In this document: positions 1 through 8,608 of the stretch, in pieces
Position numbering within the stretch: position 1 is the first letter of the stretch
Layout of the letters: the number at the start of each line of letters is the position of its first letter
Assembly (NCBI RefSeq): GCF_001593005.1
Contig: NZ_LQZQ01000002.1
Location: 1-64,000, forward strand
Origin: Roseivirga ehrenbergii
Lineage (GTDB): Bacteria > Bacteroidota > Bacteroidia > Cytophagales > Cyclobacteriaceae
Direction of reading: 5' to 3'
Length of the DNA: 64,000 nucleotides
Position numbers and translations under genes: made by a program
Notes under the pieces: model-generated
Databases searched by the model: none
Seen by the model: the letters and a program-made list of their open reading frames with translations, nothing else
What the model was told of the DNA's origin: nothing

Positions 1-66
1 ATCAATCTTAGAAAAAAGATGGACAAAATGAACGTTGCGTATGATAAGAACATCTACCCAGAATGA
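1..66 (+). CDS. C-terminal tail of an unidentified upstream gene (partial)
   Basis: Reading frame 1 is open from the first base and ends with TGA at 64-66, giving about 21 residues that are mostly polar and charged (INLRKKMDKMNVAYDKNIYPE is 21 long, so only its general character is given here: basic then acidic). It overlaps the start of the next gene in another frame, which is common for co-transcribed genes. The fragment is too short to assign a family. A sigma factor or other regulator would fit the small downstream protein, but that is speculation. Confidence 0.35.
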   Translation: MNLRKKMDKMNVAYDKNIYPE

Positions 67-277
67 CCTGATCAGATACATATATCAGGAGACCGACACA
101 GAAGAAAATATCGAAATTCAAACTGCCGCCATTTTAAATGGCTCGCTGGCGCATGAGTTGCGTGAACTTGAGCAAACAGTGAAGTCTATTACCGCAGCTG
201 AACGAGTACCTTCTGAGTCGACTATCGACAAAATACTAAGTTACTCTAAATCCTATGACCTTCATTCCTTGAAATAG
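41..277 (+). CDS. Small protein of unknown function upstream of nth
   Basis: A 78-residue soluble protein if read from the ATG at 41; a TTG at 35 would add two residues. It is rich in Glu, Thr and Ser, has no membrane segment or signal peptide, and is probably helical. It overlaps the upstream partial frame by about 26 bases and ends 14 bases before nth, so it is probably translated as part of the same message. I do not recognise a domain. A small partner or anti-regulator of the upstream gene is possible but unproven. Confidence 0.55.
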   Translation: MIRTSTQNDLIRYIYQETDTEENIEIQTAAILNGSLAHELRELEQTVKSITAAERVPSESTIDKILSYSKSYDLHSLK

Positions 278-291
278 CCTAATTTAGGGGC

Positions 292-945
292 ATGACGAGG
301 AAGCAGAGATACGAGGCTTTTATAGCATACTTTAGTAAAAACCAACCACAGGCCGAAACGGAACTGCAATATGGCAATCCGTTCGAGCTGCTCGTGGCTG
401 TGGTTTTGAGTGCGCAATGCACGGATAAGCGAATCAATATGGTTACGCCCAAGTTGTTTCAGGATTTTCCTACCCCGGCCCATTTAGCGGCTTCTCATTT
501 TGACGAACTTTTTCCCTATATAAAAACCGTTTCGTACCCTAACAACAAAACCAAGCACCTTTTGGGCTTGGGCAAAATGTTGGTGGAAGATTTTAATTCT
601 GAGATTCCAGAAACCATTGAGGATTTACAGAAACTGCCCGGTGTAGGCAGAAAAACAGCTAATGTGATTACTTCTGTAATTTGGAATCAGCCCAGTATGG
701 CGGTAGACACGCATGTGTTTAGGGTCTCCAAGAGATTGGGTTTGGTAAATCAGAATTCCAATACTCCCTTGGCAGTAGAAAAGCAATTGGTGAGCCACCT
801 TCCAAAAGAAGTAATTCCCCTGGCCCATCATTGGCTCATATTGCATGGTCGCTATACTTGCTTAGCGCGAACACCCAAATGTGAATCGTGCGCTTTAACT
901 TCTTTTTGCCGTTATTTCGAAAAAAAGGAAGGAATAGCGCGATAG
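292..945 (+). CDS. nth: Endonuclease III (DNA glycosylase/AP lyase)
   Basis: Base-excision repair enzyme that removes oxidised pyrimidines and cleaves the abasic site. The 217 residues match the usual family length. The helix-hairpin-helix segment LPGVGRKTAN holds the catalytic lysine K121, and the following VDTHVFRV holds the catalytic D139. The C-terminal iron-sulfur loop has the classic C-x6-C-x2-C-x5-C spacing (C190, C197, C200, C206). The ATG at 292 gives a normal N-terminus. It lies 19 bases upstream of a glycosyltransferase on the same strand, with no obvious functional link. Confidence 0.97.
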   Translation: MTRKQRYEAFIAYFSKNQPQAETELQYGNPFELLVAVVLSAQCTDKRINMVTPKLFQDFPTPAHLAASHFDELFPYIKTVSYPNNKTKHLLGLGKMLVEDFNSEIPETIEDLQKLPGVGRKTANVITSVIWNQPSMAVDTHVFRVSKRLGLVNQNSNTPLAVEKQLVSHLPKEVIPLAHHWLILHGRYTCLARTPKCESCALTSFCRYFEKKEGIAR

Positions 946-964
946 TGCCAGTTGATTGTTCACC

Positions 965-2155
965 ATGAAAATTCTGTATATCCACCAATATTTTAAAACG
1001 CCTCAAGAAGGTGGAGCCATTCGCTCCTACTACTTGGCAAAAGGCTTGGTGGACGAGGGTTTTGAGGTTGAAATGATTACTAGCCACAATGAAGGAATCT
1101 ATCAGAAAACCGTAATTGATGGAATCACAGTCCATTACTTACCAGTTTATTATAGCAATGACTTGGGTTTTCTCAAACGCATTTTTTCTTTCTATTCATT
1201 TCAAAAACAAGCCAAGCACCTGATTTCAAAAGAGAACTTGAGTTTTGACTTGGCATATTTGACTTCCACACCATTAACAGTAGGTTTGGTAGGCCTTTGG
1301 TTAAAGAAAAAATTACGCAAACCCTATATTTTTGAAGTACGTGATTTATGGCCCACAGCTCCTATTCAGATTGGGGCGATTAAGGCTGGCTGGTTGAAAA
1401 AACGGCTTTATGCGCTTGAAGCTAAAATATACAATCATGCAGATAAGATTATTGCACTTTCACCTGGGATGGAAGATTGGATCAAAGAAGTAGTTCCAGA
1501 AAAGGAAGTGCACATGATTCCGAACATGGCCGATTGCGAGTTTTTTAGTAAGGAGTTAAAAGACCCAAAACTGACTTCGTTTTACCATGTAAACGATGCC
1601 TTTGTTGTTACCTATTTGGGAAGTATTGGTATTACCAATCACCTTGAGTTCTTGCTGGATGTTGCTGAAAAATGCTTAAAAGCAGGACTAAATATAAAAT
1701 TCAAGGTTGTGGGTGAAGGCTCGAAACTTCATCAGATTAAACTTGAGGCCTATTTAAAAAAGCTCAACAATTTAGAATTTTACGGCCATCAGAATAAAGA
1801 AGGTGTGCGCAGAATATTGAACGTAACCGATGCTACTTATGTCTCTTTTGCCAACATCCCTGTTTTGGGCACCAACAGCCCAAATAAAATGTTCGACAGT
1901 CTGGCTTCGGGTAAACTTACTATTGTAAACTCAACCGGCTGGACAAAAAATTTGGTAGAAGAGAATAAGTGTGGCTTCTATGCTAACCCAGAAGATCCTA
2001 CTGATTTTATTCAGAAGATTACACCATATATTAATCAACCCCAAAGGCTAGAAGAGTACAAAAACAACGCACGTAATGTGGCAGAAAAACTTTACTCTAG
2101 AAGACTTCAAGTACAGAAGTTGATTTCCGTACTTGAGTCGAACAATAAAGACTAA
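965..2155 (+). CDS. Glycosyltransferase family 4, WbuB-like
   Basis: A 396-residue two-domain GT-B glycosyltransferase. The N-terminal Rossmann domain begins with KILYIHQYFKTPQEGG, typical of WbuB-like enzymes that transfer N-acetylated amino sugars in surface polysaccharide synthesis. The C-terminal donor domain carries YLGSIG, then LGTNSPNKMFDSLASGK and a downstream Glu-rich VEENKCGFY segment that fits the nucleotide-sugar site. The ATG at 965 is preferred over an in-frame TTG at 956 because family members start at the first beta strand. The actual sugar is not readable from sequence. The gene converges on gldB and the two share a CTAA stop overlap. Confidence 0.88.
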   Translation: MKILYIHQYFKTPQEGGAIRSYYLAKGLVDEGFEVEMITSHNEGIYQKTVIDGITVHYLPVYYSNDLGFLKRIFSFYSFQKQAKHLISKENLSFDLAYLTSTPLTVGLVGLWLKKKLRKPYIFEVRDLWPTAPIQIGAIKAGWLKKRLYALEAKIYNHADKIIALSPGMEDWIKEVVPEKEVHMIPNMADCEFFSKELKDPKLTSFYHVNDAFVVTYLGSIGITNHLEFLLDVAEKCLKAGLNIKFKVVGEGSKLHQIKLEAYLKKLNNLEFYGHQNKEGVRRILNVTDATYVSFANIPVLGTNSPNKMFDSLASGKLTIVNSTGWTKNLVEENKCGFYANPEDPTDFIQKITPYINQPQRLEEYKNNARNVAEKLYSRRLQVQKLISVLESNNKD

Positions 2156-3135
2156 TTGTTTTTAGGCCTGTACCTAGACTGCAATAGAATGTCATTTGCA
2201 TCCGTCAACTTCATCAATTCAGTAAAGTCCAAATCCTTTTCTTCTTGATATTTCTGAACGATTCTCCAACCCACCCACTGGCCAATTCTACCAGGGCAAA
2301 TGGGGTCAATTTCGGGAACTCCCGGGCGTTCATCAATATACTTCGTCAAATTGAGCGGATCTTTATTGTACAACAACGCATTATCTACAAAATACGACCA
2401 AAGAAAACCTTCACTTCGAATTGAAGAAGCTAAGGTTTCGCTATCATAGCCCATAATCAAACTATCGGGCAAACATGGCAACATGGTTTTCGTAAACTCA
2501 AGCGCCTTTCCGTAGTAAACCATTTCCTCTAAAATAGTACGCTCGCCATTATCAAAAGTATCGTTGAATTTCAATGAAGTGAACTGAACAATGTGCGGAA
2601 CCAGGTGCTCTGGAGTTAATCGCACTAAAAGGTAATCATATACATTTGGTCGATAAGAAGCTTCAGTACCTAAATAGTAATCGAGACTAATAACCACAAG
2701 TGAGTCGGAGAAAAACACATCGTTACCAAAAGCCGAGTAAACAGTTTGAACTTTGGGCACTTTGTATTCTGGATAGTAAGATTTGATCCGCTTAAAAGCC
2801 ATTTCTAAATCTTGCTCTAATTGGGCCTCATTTATAATCTGTTTGGTTTGCTGATAGAGTGTATCCACAAATGGGTTTTTTATGAGATTAAAAACCTCTG
2901 TAAGCATCTCAGCTTTAGACGGATAGTCGGCCGCTAAAAAGAAGTAATCGCGTACCACAGGATTTTCTTCAAAAAAAGCACTCAATGCCGCAGTATCTTC
3001 TACCGAATGAATTTGGTCTACCAAACTCTTATAGTCCAAATCAAGGTCTATATTTGGAATATCTTTGCAAGGGTCGTCTTTGCCACAAGCCATTACCAAC
3101 AAGAAAACGAAACTAATAATCCAGCTTTTGTTCAT
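2152..3135 (-). CDS. gldB: Gliding motility lipoprotein GldB
   Basis: Envelope lipoprotein of the Bacteroidota gliding machinery. The start at 3135 gives a signal peptide ending in a lipobox (VMAC, Cys at about residue 17). An upstream in-frame extension would bury that signal, so it was rejected. GldB family features include the central YYPEYKVPKVQTVYSAFG segment, ISLDYYLG, and the C-terminal PGRIGQWVGWRIVQKY. Length (327 residues) fits the family. In Flavobacterium johnsoniae, GldB is needed for gliding; its biochemical role is unknown. It is divergent from an outer-membrane barrel gene 43 bases away. Confidence 0.93.
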   Translation of the reverse strand: MNKSWIISFVFLLVMACGKDDPCKDIPNIDLDLDYKSLVDQIHSVEDTAALSAFFEENPVVRDYFFLAADYPSKAEMLTEVFNLIKNPFVDTLYQQTKQIINEAQLEQDLEMAFKRIKSYYPEYKVPKVQTVYSAFGNDVFFSDSLVVISLDYYLGTEASYRPNVYDYLLVRLTPEHLVPHIVQFTSLKFNDTFDNGERTILEEMVYYGKALEFTKTMLPCLPDSLIMGYDSETLASSIRSEGFLWSYFVDNALLYNKDPLNLTKYIDERPGVPEIDPICPGRIGQWVGWRIVQKYQEEKDLDFTELMKLTDANDILLQSRYRPKNN

Positions 3136-3151
3136 ACTTAATTTTAAATGA

Positions 3152-3159
3152 CAAAAGTA
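3152..3159 (-). promoter_or_regulatory. Possible -7 box for gldB
   Basis: On the minus strand this reads TACTTTTG, an exact match to the Bacteroidota -7 consensus TAnnTTTG, 16 bases upstream of the gldB start codon. I could not find a convincing -33 TTG/TTTG at the usual 17-23 base spacing, so this is tentative. Confidence 0.35.
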
Positions 3160-3178
3160 TTCATTTATTTTATTCCCC

Positions 3179-3826
3179 ATGAGGAAATTCACTTTTGCAG
3201 CAGTTCTGTTAACCTTATTTAGCATATCAGCACTGGCACAAGATTATAACATAGGCATTAAATTAGGCCCTACACTTACTTATTCAAAACCAAGTACGGA
3301 TGGTGCAAGCACGAATTACGATGATAACGGTTCTTCCGTTCAGTTTTTAATTGGTGCTTTTGTAGACTACCAATTTAAAGAGAACTACTTTTTCAGTGCA
3401 GGAATTAATTATGCTTCCAAAGATTTTGGAGTAACTGCTCGATCAACCAATAGCATAGCCAATGTAATTGGAGCTGCCGATTTTAGCCAAGAGTTTTTGC
3501 AGGTTCCGGCCTTATTAAAGCTTTACACAAATGAAGTAATCCTCGACACAAAAATCTACTTCAATTTTGGAGTAGTACCTGAAATACGCCTGAGCAATTC
3601 TCCCAAATCCGACAATTCAGACATCATTCGTGAATTCAGAAGCTTTGATGTAGCGGGTAATTTTGGCGGGGGTTTAGAACGAACTATTGGCGTTAATACT
3701 CGCCTTTACGCTGGCCTTTTCTATAATTTAGGTTTTATCAATCAGGTAAAAACTCAAAACGAAACCTACGATGAACTGAGCCTTAAAAACAGGCTGTTTG
3801 CATTAGAAGTTGGAATTAAGTTTTAA
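3179..3826 (+). CDS. Outer membrane beta-barrel protein (PorT-like fold)
   Basis: A 215-residue secreted barrel. Residues 1-20 are a Sec signal peptide ending ALAQ. The mature part has alternating hydrophobic/polar strands (YNIGIKLGPTLTYS, FLIGAFVDYQF, YFFSAGINYASK, LFALEVGIKF) and ends in an aromatic residue, as expected for insertion by the BAM machinery. This resembles the generic outer-membrane-barrel families (OMP_b-brl) that include PorT. Function cannot be read directly. Its position next to gldB suggests an envelope role, but it may only share a divergent promoter region. Confidence 0.82.
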   Translation: MRKFTFAAVLLTLFSISALAQDYNIGIKLGPTLTYSKPSTDGASTNYDDNGSSVQFLIGAFVDYQFKENYFFSAGINYASKDFGVTARSTNSIANVIGAADFSQEFLQVPALLKLYTNEVILDTKIYFNFGVVPEIRLSNSPKSDNSDIIREFRSFDVAGNFGGGLERTIGVNTRLYAGLFYNLGFINQVKTQNETYDELSLKNRLFALEVGIKF

Positions 3827-3845
3827 CTGGCCTTAGTACGCTTGG

Positions 3846-4127
3846 TTAAGTGAAACTTTCCAGTGACTTATAAATTTTAAGTGCTACTATGTAAAGCCCT
3901 GCTTCATCTCCCCAAGCTACCTTTTCTATCTTGGACATTCCTTCTACGTATACATCTGCCCATGTGTCTAAGGTTTTCACATTGGAGTGCCCCATTAAAG
4001 CTCGAATAACACGAACTAAGTCGGGGTAGAACTCTAAATGAATACCCACATTGTTTAAGCCAATAACCATCTGACGATACTTAAGGTCTTGTTTTATTAG
4101 ATGCAGGGCGAGGGCTTTTTTATCCAT
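3846..4127 (-). CDS. Small protein of unknown function paired with HTH regulator
   Basis: A 93-residue protein with alternating basic helices and a central NVGIHLEFYPDLVRVIRALMG segment; there is no signal peptide or membrane helix. I recognise no family. It faces away from the XRE gene at 4300. The shared 172-base upstream region contains three AACGATAA sites, one of them close to this gene's start, so it is probably under control of the neighbouring repressor. It could be a toxin, antitoxin or small accessory-element protein; none of these can be proven here. Confidence 0.6.
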   Translation of the reverse strand: MDKKALALHLIKQDLKYRQMVIGLNNVGIHLEFYPDLVRVIRALMGHSNVKTLDTWADVYVEGMSKIEKVAWGDEAGLYIVALKIYKSLESFT

Positions 4128-4173
4128 AACAATTAGTTTAAACGTTTGTAATGTTCACTCAAAATTAAAATCT

Positions 4174-4297
4174 TTATCGTTAAACACAATTAATAGTTCA
4201 TTATACGATATAATATTTACGTATAACGATAATTATGTTTATTAATACCAGTTTTGATTTTCCTATTTTGGTCAATAATTTGCGTTCAACGATAATT
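4174..4297. promoter_or_regulatory. Three AACGATAA sites: candidate XRE operator
   Basis: AACGATAA occurs at 4225-4232 and 4288-4295 on the plus strand and in inverted orientation (TTATCGTT) at 4174-4181. The two plus copies extend to AACGATAATT and are 63 bases apart (six helical turns). The last copy ends just before the ATG at 4300. An imperfect dyad TTATA-CGA-TATAA lies at 4201-4213. Multiple repeats in a divergent intergenic region beside a small HTH repressor are typical of autoregulation. No binding data are available. Confidence 0.5.
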
Positions 4298-4299
4298 TT

Positions 4300-4512
4300 A
4301 TGGCCAATAAAAAAATTTACAACCGTATTAAAGCGGTCTTAGCAGAGAAGGGAAAAACCAATAATTGGCTTTCCGAACATACTGGGAAAAATATCACCAC
4401 TGTTTCTCGTTGGTGTACTAACGATATGCAACCTACTATGGAGACTCTATTTACTATTGCCGAAGCACTAGATGTAGATGTTAGAGAATTATTAGTAAGA
4501 ACAAAAGATTAA
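4300..4512 (+). CDS. XRE/Cro-type helix-turn-helix regulator (short)
   Basis: A 70-residue protein consisting almost wholly of one XRE-family HTH domain (residues 6-65: KAVLAEKGKTNNWLSEHTG, ITTVSRWC, PTMETLFTIAEALDVDVREL). It is probably a DNA-binding repressor acting as a dimer. There is no Shine-Dalgarno-like sequence, and an AACGATAA operator candidate abuts the start codon, suggesting that binding would block its own expression. It is divergent from the 93-residue gene and followed by a second HTH gene. Confidence 0.85.
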   Translation: MANKKIYNRIKAVLAEKGKTNNWLSEHTGKNITTVSRWCTNDMQPTMETLFTIAEALDVDVRELLVRTKD

Positions 4513-4675
4513 CTTATCAGTACACCTGATGAATTTAGCCCTCCTCTTTTCAGAGCTATTTTATCTGTGCTTTTTGCTAAGTTTGAGTTTATGTCTTGGT
4601 TCAACTATTAATCAGATAAACAAATATGTAATCATTTGATTACTAATGCAAGCATATGATAACAATATTTTAATT

Positions 4676-5053
4676 ATGTCAGTAAATGATCGTCTGGAGT
4701 TATTGATGAGACATTTTGGATTATCTGTAAATTCAATGGCTAAAAAATTGAATTTCAGTCGCACCACAGTTCATAATATAGTTTCTGAAAATGGTAGACG
4801 TACATCTCCGAGTCATGATTTTTATTCAAAACTGAAAGAATCATATGAGAACATAAATTTAAACTGGCTGATTACTGGAGAAGGAGAAATGTTACTTGAT
4901 AATGAAACATTATTAGCGGCCGACTCCGCAGCAGAATACAAGGCTCTGAAGCCGAAAAATACTGAACTTCAAAAGGTTTTAAACGAAATTAAAAAAGAAC
5001 TGCAGTCTGTAAATCAACGTATTGACAAATTGGAGAGAGGCCAATTAGGCTGA
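4676..5053 (+). CDS. Phage-repressor-like HTH protein with C-terminal coiled coil
   Basis: A 125-residue protein from the ATG at 4676; an earlier in-frame ATG at 4646 adds ten residues with no domain content. The N-terminal 70 residues form an HTH of the CI type (VNSMAKKLNFSRTTVHNIV) followed by the INLNWLITGEGEML segment characteristic of Bacteroidota phage-type regulators. The C-terminus (about 85-125) is a heptad-like coiled coil (LNEIKKELQSVNQRIDKLE) instead of an S24 peptidase, so it should not be cleaved in an SOS-type response. No integrase or phage structural gene is nearby. Confidence 0.8.
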   Translation: MSVNDRLELLMRHFGLSVNSMAKKLNFSRTTVHNIVSENGRRTSPSHDFYSKLKESYENINLNWLITGEGEMLLDNETLLAADSAAEYKALKPKNTELQKVLNEIKKELQSVNQRIDKLERGQLG

Positions 5054-5070
5054 GCCTTCCGAAATCACTA

Positions 5071-7332
5071 TTAATAAGAGAATTTTAACCTCGCACCTAT
5101 AAAGTAGTTTCTACTTGGTGCAGGCTGAAAATAACGATTGCCAAAAGCGTTAAGGTCGTTGCCCAAACTATAATCCACATCAAAAATATTGTTCACTCCT
5201 CCAAACACCTCCCATTGGGTCTTTTTCTTTTTAGGGATGAGGTAACTGTAATTCAGGTTCCACAGGTTGTAAGGTCTTGAATATACCGTGTTCGCATCGT
5301 TGAGGGGAATAGCGTCTGAATAATGATAACTTAGGTTCACGTCTATGTCGTAAATGAAGCTCGCATTTACTTGTAAGTTCACTACATTTTTGGCCGTTCC
5401 AGGTAAAGCGTTTCCTGAGAAATCATCACCATCATTCACATAATTTTTGTATTCAAAGGCATGAAAAGTGTAAGAAAGCGATGTTCTCAAATTCTGTAAA
5501 GGCTGTTTTTCATCTTTGATCCATTCGCCCAAAAGTTGCCACTCTAATCCCTGCTGAATGTTTTTCCCTGCATTTCTAAAGAGCACAACACCATCGCCAT
5601 TAGTATAAGATGAAATCGATTCCTTTAGGTCGAACCTAAAAATGGCCATGTCGAAAGACAGTCTAGAATTCAGCAAATTGCCCCGTACATTCCATTCATA
5701 ATTGGTGCCTTTTTCAGGTTGAATGTCGCGGTTGATACTGCCTTCATTGGTACGGACCTCAGTGGTGGTTGGCGGTGAAAAGCCTTGTGAAATACTGAAA
5801 TGAACCGATAGGTCTTCATTCAATTTTTTCGATACCCCTAGCCTTGGCGACCATACCGTTTCGAATTCCTTATTGAACTGAGTAGGATTGTTATTTACTT
5901 TATCTACCAAGCGATTAATGTCGTAATTAAGCGCATTCCTACTAAGGCCAGCGGTGACAAAAAGGTCTTTCATGGGCTCTATTTTAAAAGAACCAAACAA
6001 AATGGACTGCCTTGAATTGATGTCATCTTCAAAGTTAATGGTGTCTGCTTGCCCCATCACGTTGCCAAAGTTCTTCCCTGAAAAAAAGGACTTCTGAAAC
6101 TCTGCCCCAACTACAAACGAGGCGGGTTTTTCAGCCAAAATCACATCCCTACTCACCTCCATTCTTCCTCCTAAAATATCTTGTTCGTCTTGTTTATAGT
6201 CCAGAATAAATGGGTTTTCGAAATCCATCTTTGAACCAAAAATTGACATTTTTCCTTTCCAAGCCCTGCCCCACTCTAACTCCTGTCCCAATTTCATAAG
6301 CCAATACTGATTATCAACAGAAGCATTTCTGTCTATACTTCCCGGCCTCGATTGCCTTCTGTTTTCACTTCGTTGTAAAGGATTTAGCGCCCCGGGTATT
6401 TCATAGAACAGGTTTGAGTATAGCCATGAAATCGAAAAGGTCTGTTTGTTATTCGGAAAAAATAAGGCATCCATTTCCAAAATACGCCTGTCCATTGCGT
6501 TGTGCTCTCTATAGCCGTCTGCTTTTTGAATGGCTGCTTTTACGGTAAGGCTGTTTTTCTCGCTCAACTGATTGAAAATCACATCCGCTTTTTGCATTCC
6601 ATAAGAACCCACCGTGGCTGATGCTTGTATGCTATTGTTCAGATCGCCCGGCACTGTACTTTTCAGTTTAATTACCCCCCCTGTTCCTGCACCATAAATA
6701 CTACTAGCGGGGCCTTTTATAATTTCAATTCCAGAAATATTGTTGAGGTCGAGTAAGTTGATGAAGGTATTTCCTCCGGGTTCAGTAAAGGGAATGTCGT
6801 TCCAATACACCTTCACATTTCGCACACCAAAGGGAGAACGAACCGAACTTCCACGAATAGAAATGCGATAGCTAGCTCCGGCCCTTTCTTCGAAACGAAT
6901 GCCAGGGACAGAATTAACAGCTTGCACTAAAGAGCTTCGATCGAAGCGTTGTAAATCCCTCAGTCCAATGGTTGAAATAGCACCTGCTTGCTCGCTAAGG
7001 TCAGTGTTTTCCAAAAAGCCTTCTACCTCTACACTTTGTAAATTGGTTGTATTTGGGCTAAGCGTAATGGTTTGCCAAGAGTCTACTTCAATCTCAATTT
7101 CCGTAGTTTTAAAACCGACATGAGAAATATTGACTTTGCTGTTCTCTGTAATTTCCAGCACTACAATCCCCCGTTGGTTGCTTACCTTCACTTGGCTTGT
7201 GCCTAGTACATTCACTAAGGCACCTTCTACGGGTTCGGCATTCTTGCCTAAGAGTATTATTCCCGTTTGGGCCTTAGTTGAAAAACTTATACTCAAAAAG
7301 AATAGCACCAAAACTAACTGAGCGTGCTTCAT
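5071..7332 (-). CDS. TonB-dependent outer membrane receptor with carboxypeptidase-like N-domain
   Basis: A 753-residue ligand-gated barrel. The start at 7332 gives a clean Sec signal (MKHAQLVLVLFFLS...TKAQ); the frame extends 15 codons further without benefit. Next comes a carboxypeptidase-D regulatory-like domain (about 22-100), then a plug domain with RISIRGSSVRSPFGVRN and a GPASSIYGAGTGGVI motif, then a 22-strand-type barrel ending in KFSY. The absence of a SusD neighbour and the modest size argue against a SusC-type receptor; it looks more like siderophore/cofactor receptors. The substrate is unknown. An Lrp-type regulator lies upstream on the same strand, 113 bases away. Confidence 0.9.
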   Translation of the reverse strand: MKHAQLVLVLFFLSISFSTKAQTGIILLGKNAEPVEGALVNVLGTSQVKVSNQRGIVVLEITENSKVNISHVGFKTTEIEIEVDSWQTITLSPNTTNLQSVEVEGFLENTDLSEQAGAISTIGLRDLQRFDRSSLVQAVNSVPGIRFEERAGASYRISIRGSSVRSPFGVRNVKVYWNDIPFTEPGGNTFINLLDLNNISGIEIIKGPASSIYGAGTGGVIKLKSTVPGDLNNSIQASATVGSYGMQKADVIFNQLSEKNSLTVKAAIQKADGYREHNAMDRRILEMDALFFPNNKQTFSISWLYSNLFYEIPGALNPLQRSENRRQSRPGSIDRNASVDNQYWLMKLGQELEWGRAWKGKMSIFGSKMDFENPFILDYKQDEQDILGGRMEVSRDVILAEKPASFVVGAEFQKSFFSGKNFGNVMGQADTINFEDDINSRQSILFGSFKIEPMKDLFVTAGLSRNALNYDINRLVDKVNNNPTQFNKEFETVWSPRLGVSKKLNEDLSVHFSISQGFSPPTTTEVRTNEGSINRDIQPEKGTNYEWNVRGNLLNSRLSFDMAIFRFDLKESISSYTNGDGVVLFRNAGKNIQQGLEWQLLGEWIKDEKQPLQNLRTSLSYTFHAFEYKNYVNDGDDFSGNALPGTAKNVVNLQVNASFIYDIDVNLSYHYSDAIPLNDANTVYSRPYNLWNLNYSYLIPKKKKTQWEVFGGVNNIFDVDYSLGNDLNAFGNRYFQPAPSRNYFIGARLKFSY

Positions 7333-7445
7333 AAAGTGTTTTGATTTTCGACCTCTCTTTGCAATGTAATTTTCCACACTCGAAGATCGGATTTTTTGTG
7401 GATTGAGAACACTTTCCTCCTTGTTTTAAAGGATTTCAGGCTTAG

Positions 7446-7895
7446 TTATTTCGAAATAGTGTAAGTGGTTTTTTCTTTGTCGATTTCAACTTCTGATAAT
7501 ATGAGTTGGGTGAGCGTATCACCGTATTCCATAATTTTATCGATAAGCTTCTGTAACTGCAGCCTGTCTTTTGCAATGATTTCTAGTTGAACATTTTGAC
7601 CACCCGTAATTCTATAAGCTCTTTTTACTTCAGGGTAAGTTCCTACAACACTTAAAAAAGACTTGAGTTTGCCGTGAAATACCTTCACCGAGATAAAAGC
7701 CTCAATATCATACCCAAGTAACCGACTGTTGATTTCTACTGTATAATTAGAAATCACCCCTTTCTCTTCTAGCTTTTGAACACGCTCTCTTGTGGCAGAA
7801 GGGGAAAGACCAACAAGCCTCCCGATTTCGGCAAAGGAAAGCCTTGAGTTTTTCTCCAAAACCTTCAGGATTTTTAAATCTAAAACATCAATCAT
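7446..7895 (-). CDS. Lrp/AsnC family transcriptional regulator
   Basis: A 149-residue Lrp-type regulator. The N-terminal winged HTH (residues 5-60) contains LSFAEIGRLVGLSPSATRERVQKLEEKGVI. The C-terminal RAM/ligand-binding domain (about 65-145) carries the alpha-beta pattern that senses amino acids in this family. It is divergent from a VOC-domain gene and upstream of the TonB receptor, either of which could be a target. The effector amino acid cannot be read from sequence. Confidence 0.93.
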   Translation of the reverse strand: MIDVLDLKILKVLEKNSRLSFAEIGRLVGLSPSATRERVQKLEEKGVISNYTVEINSRLLGYDIEAFISVKVFHGKLKSFLSVVGTYPEVKRAYRITGGQNVQLEIIAKDRLQLQKLIDKIMEYGDTLTQLILSEVEIDKEKTTYTISK

Positions 7896-7943
7896 TGAAT
7901 CAACTGCTAATTACTAATAAAAGCGTTCATAAAACTGAAATAT

Positions 7944-7951
7944 CAAATTTA
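7944..7951 (-). promoter_or_regulatory. Possible -7 box for the Lrp gene
   Basis: Minus-strand TAAATTTG matches TAnnTTTG exactly, 48 bases upstream of the Lrp start codon. No good -33 element at normal spacing was found, so confidence is low. Confidence 0.3.
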
Positions 7952-8021
7952 CACAATTCAATCAATTTTATAATGAAGCAATCTCAAAAGATCTTTGTAA
8001 TGAATTAACCTTTTAAACAAA

Positions 8022-8453
8022 ATGAAAAAACCTAATCCATTTCACTTGGCTATTCCTGTGCAAAACTTGGAAGTATGCCGAGAATTTTATGGTCGAGCCT
8101 TAGGTTGTGCCGAAGGAAGAAGCGCTGAAAAGTGGGTCGACTTCAATTTTTTTGGTCATCAACTCGTTATTCACAAAACCTCTAAGGATCAAGAAATCGA
8201 CAAAGCTCAATCTAACCCTGTAGACGGACATGATGTTCCCGTTCCTCACTTTGGTGTAGTATTAGACTGGAGCGAATGGGTGGATTTGTCGGAACGGTTA
8301 AAAGCTGAAGAAATCCATTTCGTTATAGAACCATATGTCCGTTTTAAAGGCGAAGTTGGAGAACAAGCGACCATGTTTTTTCTAGACCCTGACGGCAACG
8401 CTCTAGAGTTTAAAGCTTTCAAAAATATCGATCAATTATTTGCCAAAGGTTAA
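8022..8453 (+). CDS. VOC superfamily (glyoxalase/dioxygenase-fold) protein
   Basis: A 143-residue protein with two paired beta-alpha-beta-beta-beta modules. The first opens with [23 protein letters not shown], the second with [12 protein letters not shown] and ends [15 protein letters not shown]. The His at the start of each module and the Glu in NALEFK match the metal-binding positions of the VOC fold. Members include glyoxalases, dioxygenases and resistance proteins, so the reaction is not assignable. It is divergent from the Lrp gene. Confidence 0.88.
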   Translation: MKKPNPFHLAIPVQNLEVCREFYGRALGCAEGRSAEKWVDFNFFGHQLVIHKTSKDQEIDKAQSNPVDGHDVPVPHFGVVLDWSEWVDLSERLKAEEIHFVIEPYVRFKGEVGEQATMFFLDPDGNALEFKAFKNIDQLFAKG

Positions 8454-8549
8454 ACTCCTTAAAATCGACAGTTTTTGCGATTGCGAATTCAACCGATTCT
8501 TGGCAGACGTTTGAAAGTAAAGTACAAATCTGATACATTTAATCACTAG

Positions 8550-8581
8550 TTACATGGTAGAACAGCCGTTTTGCCATGTAA
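8550..8581. repeat. Inverted repeat upstream of the tricorn-type protease
   Basis: TTACATGG at 8550-8557 pairs perfectly with CCATGTAA at 8574-8581; inside, AAC (8561-8563) pairs with GTT across an AGCC loop, leaving a symmetric 3x3 internal loop. It ends 12 bases before the first possible start codon of the protease. It could be an operator dyad or a leader RNA hairpin; there is no T-tract, so it is not a terminator. Confidence 0.45.
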
Positions 8582-8608
8582 TAGGCTTCCATCATGAATC
8601 AATTTTGT

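Noticed and set aside
3846-5053. Prophage
   Set aside because: Only regulator-like genes are seen; no integrase, structural or lysis genes lie near, and flanking genes are household envelope genes.
5071-7332. SusC-type polysaccharide receptor
   Set aside because: No SusD partner is next to it and the barrel is smaller (753 residues) than typical SusC; the same holds for the receptor at 33828.
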